A stretch of 64,000 nt of DNA from Calditrichia bacterium (GCA_028284905.1 JANQQU010000082.1:1-64000); one strand, 5' to 3'; shown: positions 44,840 to 53,477, counted from the first letter of the stretch. Program-made: numbers and translations. The notes: generated by a model not told the origin, from the sequence alone.

Positions 44840-45737
44840 AATCGTTTTTTTGTCAATGCTGCTGATGCTATTCTTCGGCAGCGTAGCCATTGCCGGAGAC
44901 AGTGCCTTGCCGGCAGGCTATATCGGTGATATCGAAGGCACCGTTACTATAGAGCGTAAAGCTAATCCCGGCAAGCAGGAGGCCGCCCGGGTTGGCATGC
45001 AACTATATGCCGGCGATGCGGTGAACACCCGGGAAGATGCGAAAGCAATTTTAATCCTGAACGGACAAACGGAGAAGACCACGGTTAATGCCAATCGCAG
45101 TTATAGCGTTCAGGGTGATAGCGATTCAAAGGGCTGGTTTAGTGGCTTGATTGACGCCATCTTTTCGTTGACAGATGACGATGCAACCTCAAACTACGCA
45201 ACAGTCCTGATGGTTCGCGGAGCGGATAGCGTCGAACGGATGCTGGAAGTCAGTCCCAATGTAACCGCGCTGCTGGAAAGCCGTCCGAATTTTCGCTGGA
45301 CAGCAATCAACAGTGCAGATCGTTATGTTGTTAAACTGATGGATTGGGAAGAAACCATCATCTGGCGCCTGGAAAGCGGGAAAAGCATTTTGGATTATCC
45401 CCGGGCGGAAAAAGCGCTGGACTATGGCAACGAATATTTTCTGCAGGTAACTGCCTACCAGGGCGACAAGCTGATTACTACCGGCATTGCCAATTTTCGC
45501 ATTCTTGAAAAAGAACATCACTCCGATGTTAAGCGGATGGAATCGGAATACCGGGAGGCACCATTTATCCTGGCTTCCGGCTATGCTTCCCTGGAGTTGT
45601 ATGATCTCGCCACGGCAAAAATTCGGGAAATTATCGAAACCGACGTGGATAATAAGCACCTGAATAAAATGCTGGCAAATATCTACCTGAAGCAAGGCAA
45701 AGTATCCGAAGCGCGTGCATTGCTGGCCCAGCAATAA
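44826..45737 (+). CDS. FecR-like/TPR periplasmic protein
   Basis: A 303-residue exported protein with a signal peptide ending AIAG. Residues 25-100 look like a FecR-type domain (YIGDIEGTVTIERKANP ... LYAGDAVNTREDAKAILIL), known from regulators and scaffolds that bind peptidoglycan or partners. A fibronectin-like beta segment follows (about 140-220, NFRWTAINSADRYVVKLMD). The last 60 residues are TPR-like helices (SLELYDLATAKIREII). It overlaps the cyclase by 14 bases and is the last gene before a strong terminator. It has no N-terminal membrane anchor, so it could be a periplasmic partner of CHASE2 or CHAT; that is my inference. Confidence 0.78.
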   Translation: MKTTKIVFLSMLLMLFFGSVAIAGDSALPAGYIGDIEGTVTIERKANPGKQEAARVGMQLYAGDAVNTREDAKAILILNGQTEKTTVNANRSYSVQGDSDSKGWFSGLIDAIFSLTDDDATSNYATVLMVRGADSVERMLEVSPNVTALLESRPNFRWTAINSADRYVVKLMDWEETIIWRLESGKSILDYPRAEKALDYGNEYFLQVTAYQGDKLITTGIANFRILEKEHHSDVKRMESEYREAPFILASGYASLELYDLATAKIREIIETDVDNKHLNKMLANIYLKQGKVSEARALLAQQ

Positions 45738-45764
45738 GCAGCAGTGAATTTAAAGCAGCTTTCA

Positions 45765-45803
45765 AAATGCGGCTTCTGTTTACAGTTGCCGCATTTCTTT
45801 TTT
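45765..45803 (+). terminator. Strong rho-independent terminator closing the CHAT-cyclase operon
   Basis: AAATGCGGC and GCCGCATTT pair perfectly (nine base pairs) around a 14-base loop and are followed by CTTTTTTA. The FecR-like gene therefore ends the operon, and the CsgG-like gene is a separate unit. Confidence 0.88.
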
Positions 45804-45824
45804 ACAACAGTGATTTTTTCCCTG

Positions 45825-45853
45825 TTGAAACCGGTAAAATTTCACCGTATCTT
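45825..45853 (+). promoter_or_regulatory. Sigma-70-like promoter candidate for the CsgG-like gene
   Basis: TTGAAA (45825-45830), then 17 bases, then TATCTT (45848-45853). It follows directly after the terminator and is about 50 bases before the gene's start at 45903. Confidence 0.45.
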
Positions 45854-45902
45854 TCCAACATCAAATTCACTTATTAAACCGACCGAATCGTCAGGAGCTT
45901 GT

Positions 45903-47204
45903 ATGCGAGGCTTGACGCAGCAAAAATTGTTGATATTATTCCTCTTTCTTCTTTTTAGCAGTAGCATTTTCCCCTATAAAAAAATCAAGGTGTTTGTTAT
46001 CGAAGCCCCGGAAACCATTCTGGATGGCGTGCAAAGAGTAGCCGTTTTGGATTTTGACAGCTACGATGAACTGGGGCGAAATTTTTCCGATTATTTGATC
46101 TCCGAGCTGCTTAACAGCGAGCGGGGCATTACCGAAATTAAAACCGGCTTTTTAGGTTTGGGGGAAGGAAAAAGCGGAGAGACTTTTCAGGAAGGCGCTT
46201 TTACCAATGTCTTTGGCGTGGTGGAGCGCAGCCGTATGCTGGAAATTCTCGAAGAACAAAAGCTGGCACTCAGCGGACTGATCGACGCTTCCCAGGCGGC
46301 ACAGGTCGGGCAAATGCTTGGGGTAGAAGCGATTATCATGGGCAGCATCAGTCATACCTATAATGATAATCATACCCAGGAAAAAAGGACCTATAAGGAC
46401 AAGGATAAAAAAACGCAGGTGAAGTATGTCCGCTGCACCGAACGAACGGTAACCGTTAATGTCCGTGCCAGAATTGTCAGTGTGGCCAGCGGGGAAATTA
46501 TTGGTAGTAAAGAGGCTAGCAAAAGTCAGAAAAAGAAAAAGTGTGAACCGAATTATGGCAGTCTTCCGGCGATTCCGGAAATGGCCAACGAACTGGCCCG
46601 CGAGCTCTGTAATGACGTTGCTAATTACATCGCCCCTCATTTTCGCCTGGCAGAATTCGAATTTGAAAAGATCAAAAACCAGGCTTTCAAAAAACAAGCG
46701 GACCAGGCTGCAAAACTCGCTGAAAAGCTGCAGATAGATGATGCTTACATTATTTATCAGGGCATTTACCGGCAGGATAGCTACAATCCGAAGGTGATGT
46801 ATAATATCGGCATTCTCGAAGAAGTAGTAGGCAATCTCAGTATCGCCAAGCGCTACTACGAGACTGCCTACCAGCTTAAAAACAAAGAGAAGAAATACCG
46901 CCAGGCGGTAGAAAGAATCAATAATAATCTGGACTATCTCGCTGCGCTTGCCGAACTGGGTGTCGTATTACAAGGCCGGGAATGGCCAAGCGGTGAGACC
47001 AGTGCTCGTGAGAAACGCGTTGAGACAAAAGGGAACAGCGAAGATCGTATTTCGGTTTACAGTCAGGCAAATACTGCCAGTGAAGTTGCCGCTCGCGTGC
47101 CCGGCGGGCTCTCGTTCAAATTACTGGGCCGAGAGGGCGATTGGTATATCATCGAATTATTAGATGGCAGTACCGGCTATCTCCCCAAAAAATCGGTAAA
47201 ATAA
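45903..47204 (+). CDS. CsgG-like protein with TPR and bacterial SH3 domain
   Basis: A 433-residue exported protein. The start at 45903 has CAGGAG five bases upstream; the signal peptide ends near IFPYK, with no lipobox. Residues 35-240 resemble the CsgG/curli-transport fold that also forms periplasmic lipoprotein complexes (RVAVLDFDSYDELGRNFSDYLI, VVERSRMLEILEEQ, GVEAIIMGSISHTY). A basic region, a helical TPR-like region (about 270-350) and a C-terminal SH3b domain (about 375-433, RISVYSQANTASEVAARVPGG) follow; SH3b domains commonly bind peptidoglycan. It sits just outside the CHAT operon in its own unit and is probably an envelope scaffold. True CsgG proteins are lipoproteins, so the family call is partial. 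Confidence 0.7.
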   Translation: MRGLTQQKLLILFLFLLFSSSIFPYKKIKVFVIEAPETILDGVQRVAVLDFDSYDELGRNFSDYLISELLNSERGITEIKTGFLGLGEGKSGETFQEGAFTNVFGVVERSRMLEILEEQKLALSGLIDASQAAQVGQMLGVEAIIMGSISHTYNDNHTQEKRTYKDKDKKTQVKYVRCTERTVTVNVRARIVSVASGEIIGSKEASKSQKKKKCEPNYGSLPAIPEMANELARELCNDVANYIAPHFRLAEFEFEKIKNQAFKKQADQAAKLAEKLQIDDAYIIYQGIYRQDSYNPKVMYNIGILEEVVGNLSIAKRYYETAYQLKNKEKKYRQAVERINNNLDYLAALAELGVVLQGREWPSGETSAREKRVETKGNSEDRISVYSQANTASEVAARVPGGLSFKLLGREGDWYIIELLDGSTGYLPKKSVK

Positions 47205-47267
47205 AAACGGCGATTCCAGCGATTTTTGGATTTTTTCCGAAAGAATACGGTATCGCGTCCCCGGACC

Positions 47268-47438
47268 TTAGAGCCCTTTCAACATTGTGGAGAATGCTAA
47301 GAGTCCAAATGCGATTGTCATCATCCAGAACTGATATTGTGCAATTTGCGGTACCATTCCCAGGTGGGAAAGCAGGCTTAATACACCAAGAACGACTGCA
47401 ATAATCCAGGTAAGCTGTTTGGGTGCACTGAGTTTCAT
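47268..47438 (-). CDS. 56-residue two-span membrane protein
   Basis: A short gene found by reading the intergenic region. It starts MKLSAPKQLTWIIAV and has two hydrophobic helices (TWIIAVVLGVLSLLSHLG and WMMTIAFGLLAFSTML) and a basic end KGL. GGAGG lies six bases before the ATG. Similar short proteins (SAPK...W at the start, LKGL at the end) are familiar from Ignavibacteria and relatives. Function is unknown. Confidence 0.8.
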   Translation of the reverse strand: MKLSAPKQLTWIIAVVLGVLSLLSHLGMVPQIAQYQFWMMTIAFGLLAFSTMLKGL

Positions 47439-47583
47439 AGTATACCTCCAATGGTTTGGTTAAGAAGTGCCCGCCAAGAACGAGTGAAGCATTTTAGTAT
47501 ACCGCCGGGAAATGAGATATGCAAATTTCCATCCCGCCTTGATTGATAAACGACCGTTTCTCTAACGTTTTTTATTTCACCTG

Positions 47584-47731
47584 TAAATGGGCAGATATGC
47601 AAATGGGCAAATGGGCAAATTTGTAGATGGGATAGGCGAAACAGGCATTGGAGAAACAATATTAATTTACCAAAAGAACAGATTCTGTTTCTTCATTTAT
47701 TTTTGCCCATTTGCCCATTTGCCCATTTACG
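47584..47731. repeat. Inverted ATGGGCAA octamer repeat
   Basis: The left arm (47584-47631) has several ATGGGCAA-type units; the right arm (47701-47731) has TTGCCCAT repeated three times. A spacer of about 70 bases lies between. The right arm ends two bases before the M1 peptidase stop codon. It uses the same unit as 2731-2812 and 56485-56537. Confidence 0.82.
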
Positions 47732-47732
47732 T

Positions 47733-49619
47733 TTATTTCTCTACGACGACCTCTTCCAAAGCAATATAAAATAAATCCGTAGCGATCGTCCAGCCGCCAG
47801 CGCTTTCATCGAGAGTAGTTTGCTGCCATTCTCCATTGGGATGGATCTTTACCATCTCACCATTAGCGGCGCGTAATTTCAGTGGCATGTCAAAATCTGC
47901 GACATTGGCCTGCCAGCGATAGCGAATCATTTGCTCGTCCATCTGGTATTGCAATACCGGCAGGTCGGCGAAATAGAGATATTGCTCAAAGACCGGGCGC
48001 AGATCTGTTTTCAGATAGTCATTGAAAAAGTTAATGACATCGGTAGTCCAGATGTTCTGATACTGAAAATGATCCGTATAGGCACGAATCAATGCCCACC
48101 ATTTTTCGTCATCATCAACAACGTGGCGCAGGGTATTGAGAAAGATCGCCCCCTTAAAGTACTGATCGCCCGGCGGCCAGTTATTTACCCCGCTGGGACC
48201 AATAATCGGCATTTGGTTGCGCACCTTGCTTTTGTAGCCATCGAAATATTTAATGGCGTCTTCATAGCCAAACATGCACTCGACGTAAACGCCTTCCGTG
48301 TAAGTACACCAGCCTTCCTGAATCCAGGCATCGGAGACATCGTTGGCAGTGATGCTGTTCCCATACCATTCGTGCCCACTTTCATGGACGATAATAAAAT
48401 CGAATCGCGTGCTGATCCCTACGCCGGTCCAATCCCGGTTCAAATAACCATTTTTGAAGAGATTTCCATAGGTGACCGCGCTCTGGTGTTCCATTCCGGA
48501 GTAAGGCACTTCGATCAGCTTAAAGCCGTCTTTCGGAAAAGGATAAGGACCGAAGTATTTTTCGAAGCAGACCATCATCGGCTTGGTTTGCGCAAAATGT
48601 CGCTGGGCCGCTTTCAGGTGATAGGGCTGCACAAAATAATCGAGGGTTAGATCGCCGAGCTTTTCCCCGAAATGCACGTATTTCCCGATGTTCAGGGAAA
48701 CAGAATAATTGTTGATGGGATAATGCACTTTCCAATCGTAGCGGGTGTAGCCATCGCCCAGATCAGTTTTTCCCATAAAGCGGCCGTTGGAAACATCGAC
48801 CAGGTCGGAAGGCACTGCGACCCGAATAAGCATACTGTCCACCTCATCCGGCTGCTGATCTTTATTTGGCCACCAGAGGCTCGCCCCAATGCCCTGGCAG
48901 GCGGTCACTACCCAGGGATTTCCCAGGGAATCTTCCAGAAAAGACAGTCCACCAAAGCGGCCGCTGCGCTGGGGATGACCGCTGTAATGAAAAGCGATTT
49001 CGTAAGTTTGACCAGCGGATAGCATTTCCGGAAAGTCGATAAAAACCGCGTTGAACTCCCGCTCATAATTCAAAACGCTTCCCCGATGGATGATGCTATC
49101 GATCGTCATATTTTCGAAGAGATCGAGCTGAATTCGCTGGTCGTCTTTTAGCATCCGGAAACGGATGCGATTGCTGCCGGAGATGTATTGCGCCGCCGGA
49201 TCCACCCGTAGGGAAAGCTCGTAGAATTGCAGATCATTATTTTCCCGGTAAGGGCCGTAGCTGCCCCGTAAGGTATCTTTGCGGGTAAAACTCTTTTTGC
49301 TTTCCCGCGTATTTACCCGGCTTCTGTCCCAATGTAGCTCAGCGCTGCCGTTTGTCTCAGCGGGCGTGAAGGTCATCGGCGCATAGTTTTTTGCGTGGAT
49401 GGTTAAGGACGCGCGGAAATCGGCAGCGTTAACCATGGCTTTGCCGTAGAGATTGGAGCGGTAAACCGTTCCTCCTTTGCGGAAGATCAGCGCACCTTCA
49501 ACCGGCTGCCCGTTACGAGCATCGCTCAGCTGTAACTCTTTTTCGCCGGGTGTTTCGCAGCCATTGCTTAAGAGGCACATTAGTAGCGCGAGACAAATTA
49601 TCAAAATGTTTTTCATCAT
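47733..49619 (-). CDS. M1-family aminopeptidase lipoprotein
   Basis: A 628-residue zinc metallopeptidase. The start at 49619 gives a lipoprotein signal peptide ending LLSNGC, so it is anchored in the envelope. The catalytic HEXXH-x18-E site is complete: HESGHEWYGN and the Glu 18 residues on in WIQEGWCTYTE. The exopeptidase GxMEN-like motif reads GMEHQSAVTYG. M1 enzymes remove N-terminal residues from peptides. An N-terminal beta domain (about 110-300) and a helical C-terminus match the family. Length is shorter than PepN and close to Bacteroidota M1 lipoproteins. GGGGAAG lies six bases upstream of the ATG. Confidence 0.9.
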   Translation of the reverse strand: MMKNILIICLALLMCLLSNGCETPGEKELQLSDARNGQPVEGALIFRKGGTVYRSNLYGKAMVNAADFRASLTIHAKNYAPMTFTPAETNGSAELHWDRSRVNTRESKKSFTRKDTLRGSYGPYRENNDLQFYELSLRVDPAAQYISGSNRIRFRMLKDDQRIQLDLFENMTIDSIIHRGSVLNYEREFNAVFIDFPEMLSAGQTYEIAFHYSGHPQRSGRFGGLSFLEDSLGNPWVVTACQGIGASLWWPNKDQQPDEVDSMLIRVAVPSDLVDVSNGRFMGKTDLGDGYTRYDWKVHYPINNYSVSLNIGKYVHFGEKLGDLTLDYFVQPYHLKAAQRHFAQTKPMMVCFEKYFGPYPFPKDGFKLIEVPYSGMEHQSAVTYGNLFKNGYLNRDWTGVGISTRFDFIIVHESGHEWYGNSITANDVSDAWIQEGWCTYTEGVYVECMFGYEDAIKYFDGYKSKVRNQMPIIGPSGVNNWPPGDQYFKGAIFLNTLRHVVDDDEKWWALIRAYTDHFQYQNIWTTDVINFFNDYLKTDLRPVFEQYLYFADLPVLQYQMDEQMIRYRWQANVADFDMPLKLRAANGEMVKIHPNGEWQQTTLDESAGGWTIATDLFYIALEEVVVEK

Positions 49620-49645
49620 CTTCCCCAAGATTGATTATTCGTTTT

Positions 49646-49906
49646 ACGCGTTCCCAAACTCCCGTTTGAGGACGCAATTATGCGAGAAACTCCGTTTCGA
49701 AATTTTTCCCCTTCCACCTCCTTGGTCCCCCACATATTGATTCCTTCGGAAGACCCATGTCCCCACTTCCTCGTTCCCAAACTCCCGTTTGGGAATGCAA
49801 TTATGCGAGAAACTCTGTTTCGAGTCTACTATTATTACCAACGCTCAAAAGACTCAAAACAAAGTTTTGATTAAAACGACATTCCCAAACGGGAGTTTGG
49901 GAATGA
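49646..49906. repeat. GTTCCCAAACTCC-type REP cluster, three copies
   Basis: Two full copies (about 49646-49702 and 49771-49826) share GTTCCCAAACTCCCGTTTG, then GCAATTATGCGAGAAACTC and TGTTTCGA. A third copy at 49879-49906 is the inverted short hairpin. Each GTTTGGG/CCCAAAC pair can form a hairpin. Related to the stem at 31805-31858. It fills the gap between the M1 peptidase and DUF5995 genes. No transposase is near. Confidence 0.75.
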
Positions 49907-49939
49907 GGCTGTAGCGAGGATTTTGCTATAGCTTCAGTG

Positions 49940-50713
49940 TCATTCCAAAATCTCAATAATGCGCGGTACCGAGCGCATTTCCATCAGGCGGATAAAGAAG
50001 AGGATAGTCGCAATAAAAATATTCCGAAAAAGCAGCTTAGTCCCAAAGTTTGCCACCTTGATATCCAGTTTGGCGATCCAGTCTTCCCGCTGTTCCGGCG
50101 GCAGTACGGAAAGATCCTGCGCGACCTTCCAGGCGTGGCCGCGGGTGAGTTTCATTCCGAAATTTGCCAGGGCTTCATCCGCCCCACCGGCGATTTTATC
50201 GAGAAATTTTAATACCGGCCAAACCTGCGCCAACTCGTTCTGCACGCCATTAACCAACTCACCGAGAATTTTGTTTATCTTGAAGAAGTCATCTTTTAGG
50301 GCAGCCACTTCCCCCGGTGGGGTGGTTTCCGCTGCAGCGATCCCCAAATCGAGATCTATGTGCGCATTCATTCCCAGCAGCAGATGCTGCAAAACAATCG
50401 GCCGCCAACGCCGCGCCGCGGTGAAAGCGACATGCCAGGAATCGGTAATAGACTCTTTCTTAAAGTTCGCTTCAAATGCAGCCAGATAACGATTGGCAAA
50501 AATGACATCAAGACGTTCCATCCGTGCACCGTCTTCGAATTCGCCATTCGCGATCCCTTCCTTTACACGAATCGTCACTTTACGGTAAAGCGCTGGAAAA
50601 TAGCCCATGCGACTCCGGCGCGCCTTCGACCAGCTGATAATCCGGTCCAGAGATGCAATCACTTCATCAATCGTCGTTGCCTGTAAATTATCGAAAGTTT
50701 CCCCGGACATCAC
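49940..50713 (-). CDS. DUF5995 family protein
   Basis: A 257-residue protein matching DUF5995, a family of unknown function in which TIDEVIASLDRII and RSRMGYFPALYRKVTIRVKE open the sequence and RMERLDVIFANRYLAA is the core motif. Most of it is helical. The C-terminal 30 residues (LLFRNIFIATILFFIRLMEM) include a hydrophobic stretch that could be a helix at the membrane surface. The gene is on the minus strand, 160 bases after the SpoIIE phosphatase, with a heptamer repeat between them. Its role is unknown. Confidence 0.82.
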   Translation of the reverse strand: MMSGETFDNLQATTIDEVIASLDRIISWSKARRSRMGYFPALYRKVTIRVKEGIANGEFEDGARMERLDVIFANRYLAAFEANFKKESITDSWHVAFTAARRWRPIVLQHLLLGMNAHIDLDLGIAAAETTPPGEVAALKDDFFKINKILGELVNGVQNELAQVWPVLKFLDKIAGGADEALANFGMKLTRGHAWKVAQDLSVLPPEQREDWIAKLDIKVANFGTKLLFRNIFIATILFFIRLMEMRSVPRIIEILE

Positions 50714-50804
50714 GCCTCCAAATCTTGATTAACATTTCTTATTTCCACCGTCCGTGGGGTTATTTAATCAACATAGCGAAAATGGGGGTTATCTCAAAAT
50801 TTTT

Positions 50805-50871
50805 CGAATGGGGAATGGTAAATGCGGAATGCGGAAATCGGAATGCGGAAATCGGAATGCGGAATGTCGAA
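50805..50871. repeat. GGAATGC heptamer tandem repeat
   Basis: GAATGCG and GAAATCG units alternate about eight times (50825-50870), next to GGGGAATGGT. It lies between two minus-strand genes, six bases from the phosphatase stop codon. It uses the same unit as the arms at 5521-5720. Only one arm is present. Confidence 0.8.
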
Positions 50872-50876
50872 ATTTC

Positions 50877-52154
50877 CTAAAGCCGCACAGCAACAAACGT
50901 CGCATCGTCCTGCAGCGCGCTGTTGCCGGTAAAGCTGCGCAGGGCAGCGGCGAGGTGTTCGTGGATTTTTCGTGGAGAGTCGTTCGGGCTAATTTCCGTG
51001 AGAACCGCTTCGGTGCGATCCAGACCAAATTCTTCCCGGCCTTTATTCATCGCTTCAACAATGCCGTCGGTAATAAAAAAAAGTATATCCCCGGTGCTAA
51101 AAGTGATTTCGTTTGCCTGGTAGACAGTATCTGGCGCTAAACCAAGCGCCAGGCCGGGCGAATGGCACTGTTCGATTCGTTTCTCCGCGGCCCGGTAATG
51201 CAGCAGCGGCAAATGTCCGGCATTCACCAGCGACAGTCGTTTTTCCGCAAGATCAATGCGGCAGCACTGAAAGCTGACGAACGTCTTTTTGTCGGCATTT
51301 TCCCGAACGGTCTCGTTCATCACCGCGGTGAGTTTCTCCAGATTGGTCGTATGCTTTAAAGCCGTGCGGAATGCGCCTTTTACAATCGCCATAATCAATC
51401 CGGCGCCAATATTATGACCGGAAACATCCCCAACAGCAAGCAGCAGCTTGTTATCGTCCAGTTTGACAATATCGAAAAAATCGCCGCCAATCTCTTTCGC
51501 TGCAGCGGTTTGCCCGAAAATTTCGTATCCATCCCCACTAAGCTCGGTGACCGGCACCAGCTGCGCCTGAATGTCCCGGGCAATGGCCATTTCCGTATCG
51601 ACGCGGGTTTTTTCCACAGAAATTTTTTCAGTGACATAGCCATAAATAAAAATGCCCATCACTACCAGCAGCATGGCAACTGCCCATAGCAACATGGTAC
51701 TCGCCGCCGGTTGGCGGGAGATGATGCCTTCCACCACGCCATCGTAAAAAATGACAACCCCGGAAATACTGATACTCAGATAGACAATAAAACTGAGTAT
51801 CGCTGTGCGGTACTTCGCAATCTGGGGAATCATAAATGCGATCAGGACCAGCGGGAAAAAATTAAACAGGAATATCAATAACATCAGCAGAGATGCTTTT
51901 CCGCGAAGTCCCGGAAAAAGAATCGGGAGGATATTCAGGGTCGCAATCAAAAAGACAAATATGTAAATAATTGAAATTACCAGGTAAGCTTTTGGTCCGG
52001 CAATTAAATACGGCGCGATGGTCAGATGGGTAATTATCACCAGGGAAAAATACAGACAGCTTAAGGCCAGCACTGCGCTAACCCGGAGCCCCATGCTCAG
52101 CCCGGAAAATTCTTCGTATTCGGCAGTAATGGTATTAATAATCTTTTTCAGCAT
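50877..52154 (-). CDS. Membrane-bound SpoIIE/RsbU-type phosphatase
   Basis: A 425-residue protein with six predicted helices (about 25-180) followed by a PP2C-type SpoIIE domain (about 195-425). The phosphatase motifs are AKEIGGDFFDIVKLDDNK, VGDVSGHNIGAGLIMAI, NAGHLPLLHY, FFITDGIVEAMN and QDDATFVAV, which hold the metal-binding Asp residues. Such proteins dephosphorylate STAS anti-anti-sigma proteins in partner-switching pathways, here with a membrane signal input. No STAS or sigma gene is near. It is a second SpoIIE phosphatase beside the response-regulator type at 25 kb. Confidence 0.88.
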   Translation of the reverse strand: MLKKIINTITAEYEEFSGLSMGLRVSAVLALSCLYFSLVIITHLTIAPYLIAGPKAYLVISIIYIFVFLIATLNILPILFPGLRGKASLLMLLIFLFNFFPLVLIAFMIPQIAKYRTAILSFIVYLSISISGVVIFYDGVVEGIISRQPAASTMLLWAVAMLLVVMGIFIYGYVTEKISVEKTRVDTEMAIARDIQAQLVPVTELSGDGYEIFGQTAAAKEIGGDFFDIVKLDDNKLLLAVGDVSGHNIGAGLIMAIVKGAFRTALKHTTNLEKLTAVMNETVRENADKKTFVSFQCCRIDLAEKRLSLVNAGHLPLLHYRAAEKRIEQCHSPGLALGLAPDTVYQANEITFSTGDILFFITDGIVEAMNKGREEFGLDRTEAVLTEISPNDSPRKIHEHLAAALRSFTGNSALQDDATFVAVRL

Positions 52155-52265
52155 CGCACTACATCTCTCGCGCCAATTGAAAAAATCGTATTCTCGGGAT
52201 AATGCGGAATTATTCGCAGCAACATAAGATACGGCAGGCTGATGCGAAAGTTCAAGGAAAAACCG

Positions 52266-52464
52266 TTGACAGTTGTCAGTTGTCAGTTGTCAGTTATCAG
52301 TGAACAGTTATCAGTGAACAGTTATCATGAAACAGTTATCAGTGAACAGTTATCATGAAACAGTTATCGGTTGTTAGTATGGATCTCGGCACGGTCGATT
52401 GAAAACCAACACTTCATTAATGTTAACTGTTTACTGATAACTGATAACTGTTTCATGATAACTG
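52266..52464. repeat. Inverted AGTTGTC/AGTTATC heptamer repeat
   Basis: The left arm (52266-52372) contains about 15 seven-base units such as AGTTGTC, AGTTATC and AGTGAAC, with a longer period of 14 visible. The right arm (52421-52464) is complementary (CTGTTTACTGATAACTGATA). A spacer of 48 bases lies between. It fills the divergent gap between the membrane phosphatase and the Crp/Fnr gene, where it could affect both promoters. Confidence 0.85.
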
Positions 52465-52568
52465 AAAAAAACCGCATACTCATGTAGTGCAATTTTACTT
52501 GCCGGACGACATATTACTTCTGGAAATTAAAAAAGCGCGAAAGAACATCTTTTTCAGGAGAATATATC

Positions 52569-53252
52569 ATGTCAGTCAAATTTGAAAAAAAATCAGTCTT
52601 CCCCTTCCTGGAAGCTGCTGCGACCCGGGTTAAGCGGGATTTTGAAGAATATGCCTTATTCAAAAGATACGACGCCGGTGAGGTTATTTGTTGGGAAGGC
52701 GACGAATGCAGCTATTTTTACGTGATCATAACCGGCGGTGTGCGGGTGTTCAAAACCGGGGATAACGGCCGGGAGATTACCCTTTACAAAATTGCGGAAA
52801 ATGACAGTTGCATCTTGACTACTTTTTCCATCTTGAATCGCAGTCCTTTTTCTGCAACGTCTATTGCCGAAAACGATACGATTGTTGTCGCAATTCCCCG
52901 TGCTGTATTCCGGGAATGGATTAATGAATATGAAGAATGGCGCAACTACGTTTTTGGTTTGATGTCCGGCCATCTTACCGGCATCCTGGGAAAAATCGAA
53001 TCGATGGCTTTCCAGCGACTGGACGAGCGCATTGCTGCATTCTTGCTGCAATCGGCCCCAAAAGATCAACGTACCATCAAGATTACCCATTCGGACATTG
53101 CCCGGGAGCTCGGCACGGTGCGCGAGGTGGTAAGCCGAATTCTGAAGAACTTTGAACGGGAAAAGCTGGTCAGCCTCTCCCGCGGGCGGATTACGATTAT
53201 CAACAACCGGGAATTATCCCGCTGCCAGGGATCTTACTCCATGGTCGGTTAA
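52569..53252 (+). CDS. Crp/Fnr-family transcription regulator
   Basis: A 227-residue regulator: cyclic-nucleotide-binding beta roll (about 20-125), dimer helix (about 130-160) and winged helix-turn-helix (about 165-215). The recognition helix reads VREVVSRILK; R185, E186 and R190 match the R-E-x-x-x-R pattern by which CRP reads TGTGA. In the ligand pocket, CRP's FGE...PRAAT is replaced by NDSCILTTFSILNRSPFSAT, so the Glu and the cAMP-phosphate Arg are missing. A different signal or no ligand is likely. There is no N-terminal cysteine cluster for iron-sulfur. CAGGAG lies nine bases before the ATG. Confidence 0.9.
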   Translation: MSVKFEKKSVFPFLEAAATRVKRDFEEYALFKRYDAGEVICWEGDECSYFYVIITGGVRVFKTGDNGREITLYKIAENDSCILTTFSILNRSPFSATSIAENDTIVVAIPRAVFREWINEYEEWRNYVFGLMSGHLTGILGKIESMAFQRLDERIAAFLLQSAPKDQRTIKITHSDIARELGTVREVVSRILKNFEREKLVSLSRGRITIINNRELSRCQGSYSMVG

Positions 53253-53296
53253 TTAGACAATTTTCTCATCCAATTTACATCCTCCTCTCAATAAAT

Positions 53297-53342
53297 CACC
53301 TGTGGCTAATTGCTCGGTTAGCTGCGGGTGGTTTTCTTTTTT
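53297..53342 (+). terminator. Rho-independent terminator after the Crp/Fnr gene
   Basis: CACC...GCTAA pairs with TTAGC...GGGTG, with a small internal loop, followed by GTTTTCTTTTTT. It ends the Crp/Fnr message as a single gene. Confidence 0.78.
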
Positions 53343-53477
53343 AGTAAAACCATAACACACTTTTCTATTGCAATTTAGAATTTTCCGCTTATTTTAAGAT
53401 GCTGCTAAAGCGACGCAACTATTGTATTTATAGATATTTGAAATCCTTTATACGCTAATATTCCGGACCCCTGACCA

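Noticed and set aside
52266-52464. CRISPR array
   Set aside because: Units are 7 bp, tandem without unique spacers, and face their inverse; no cas genes are near.
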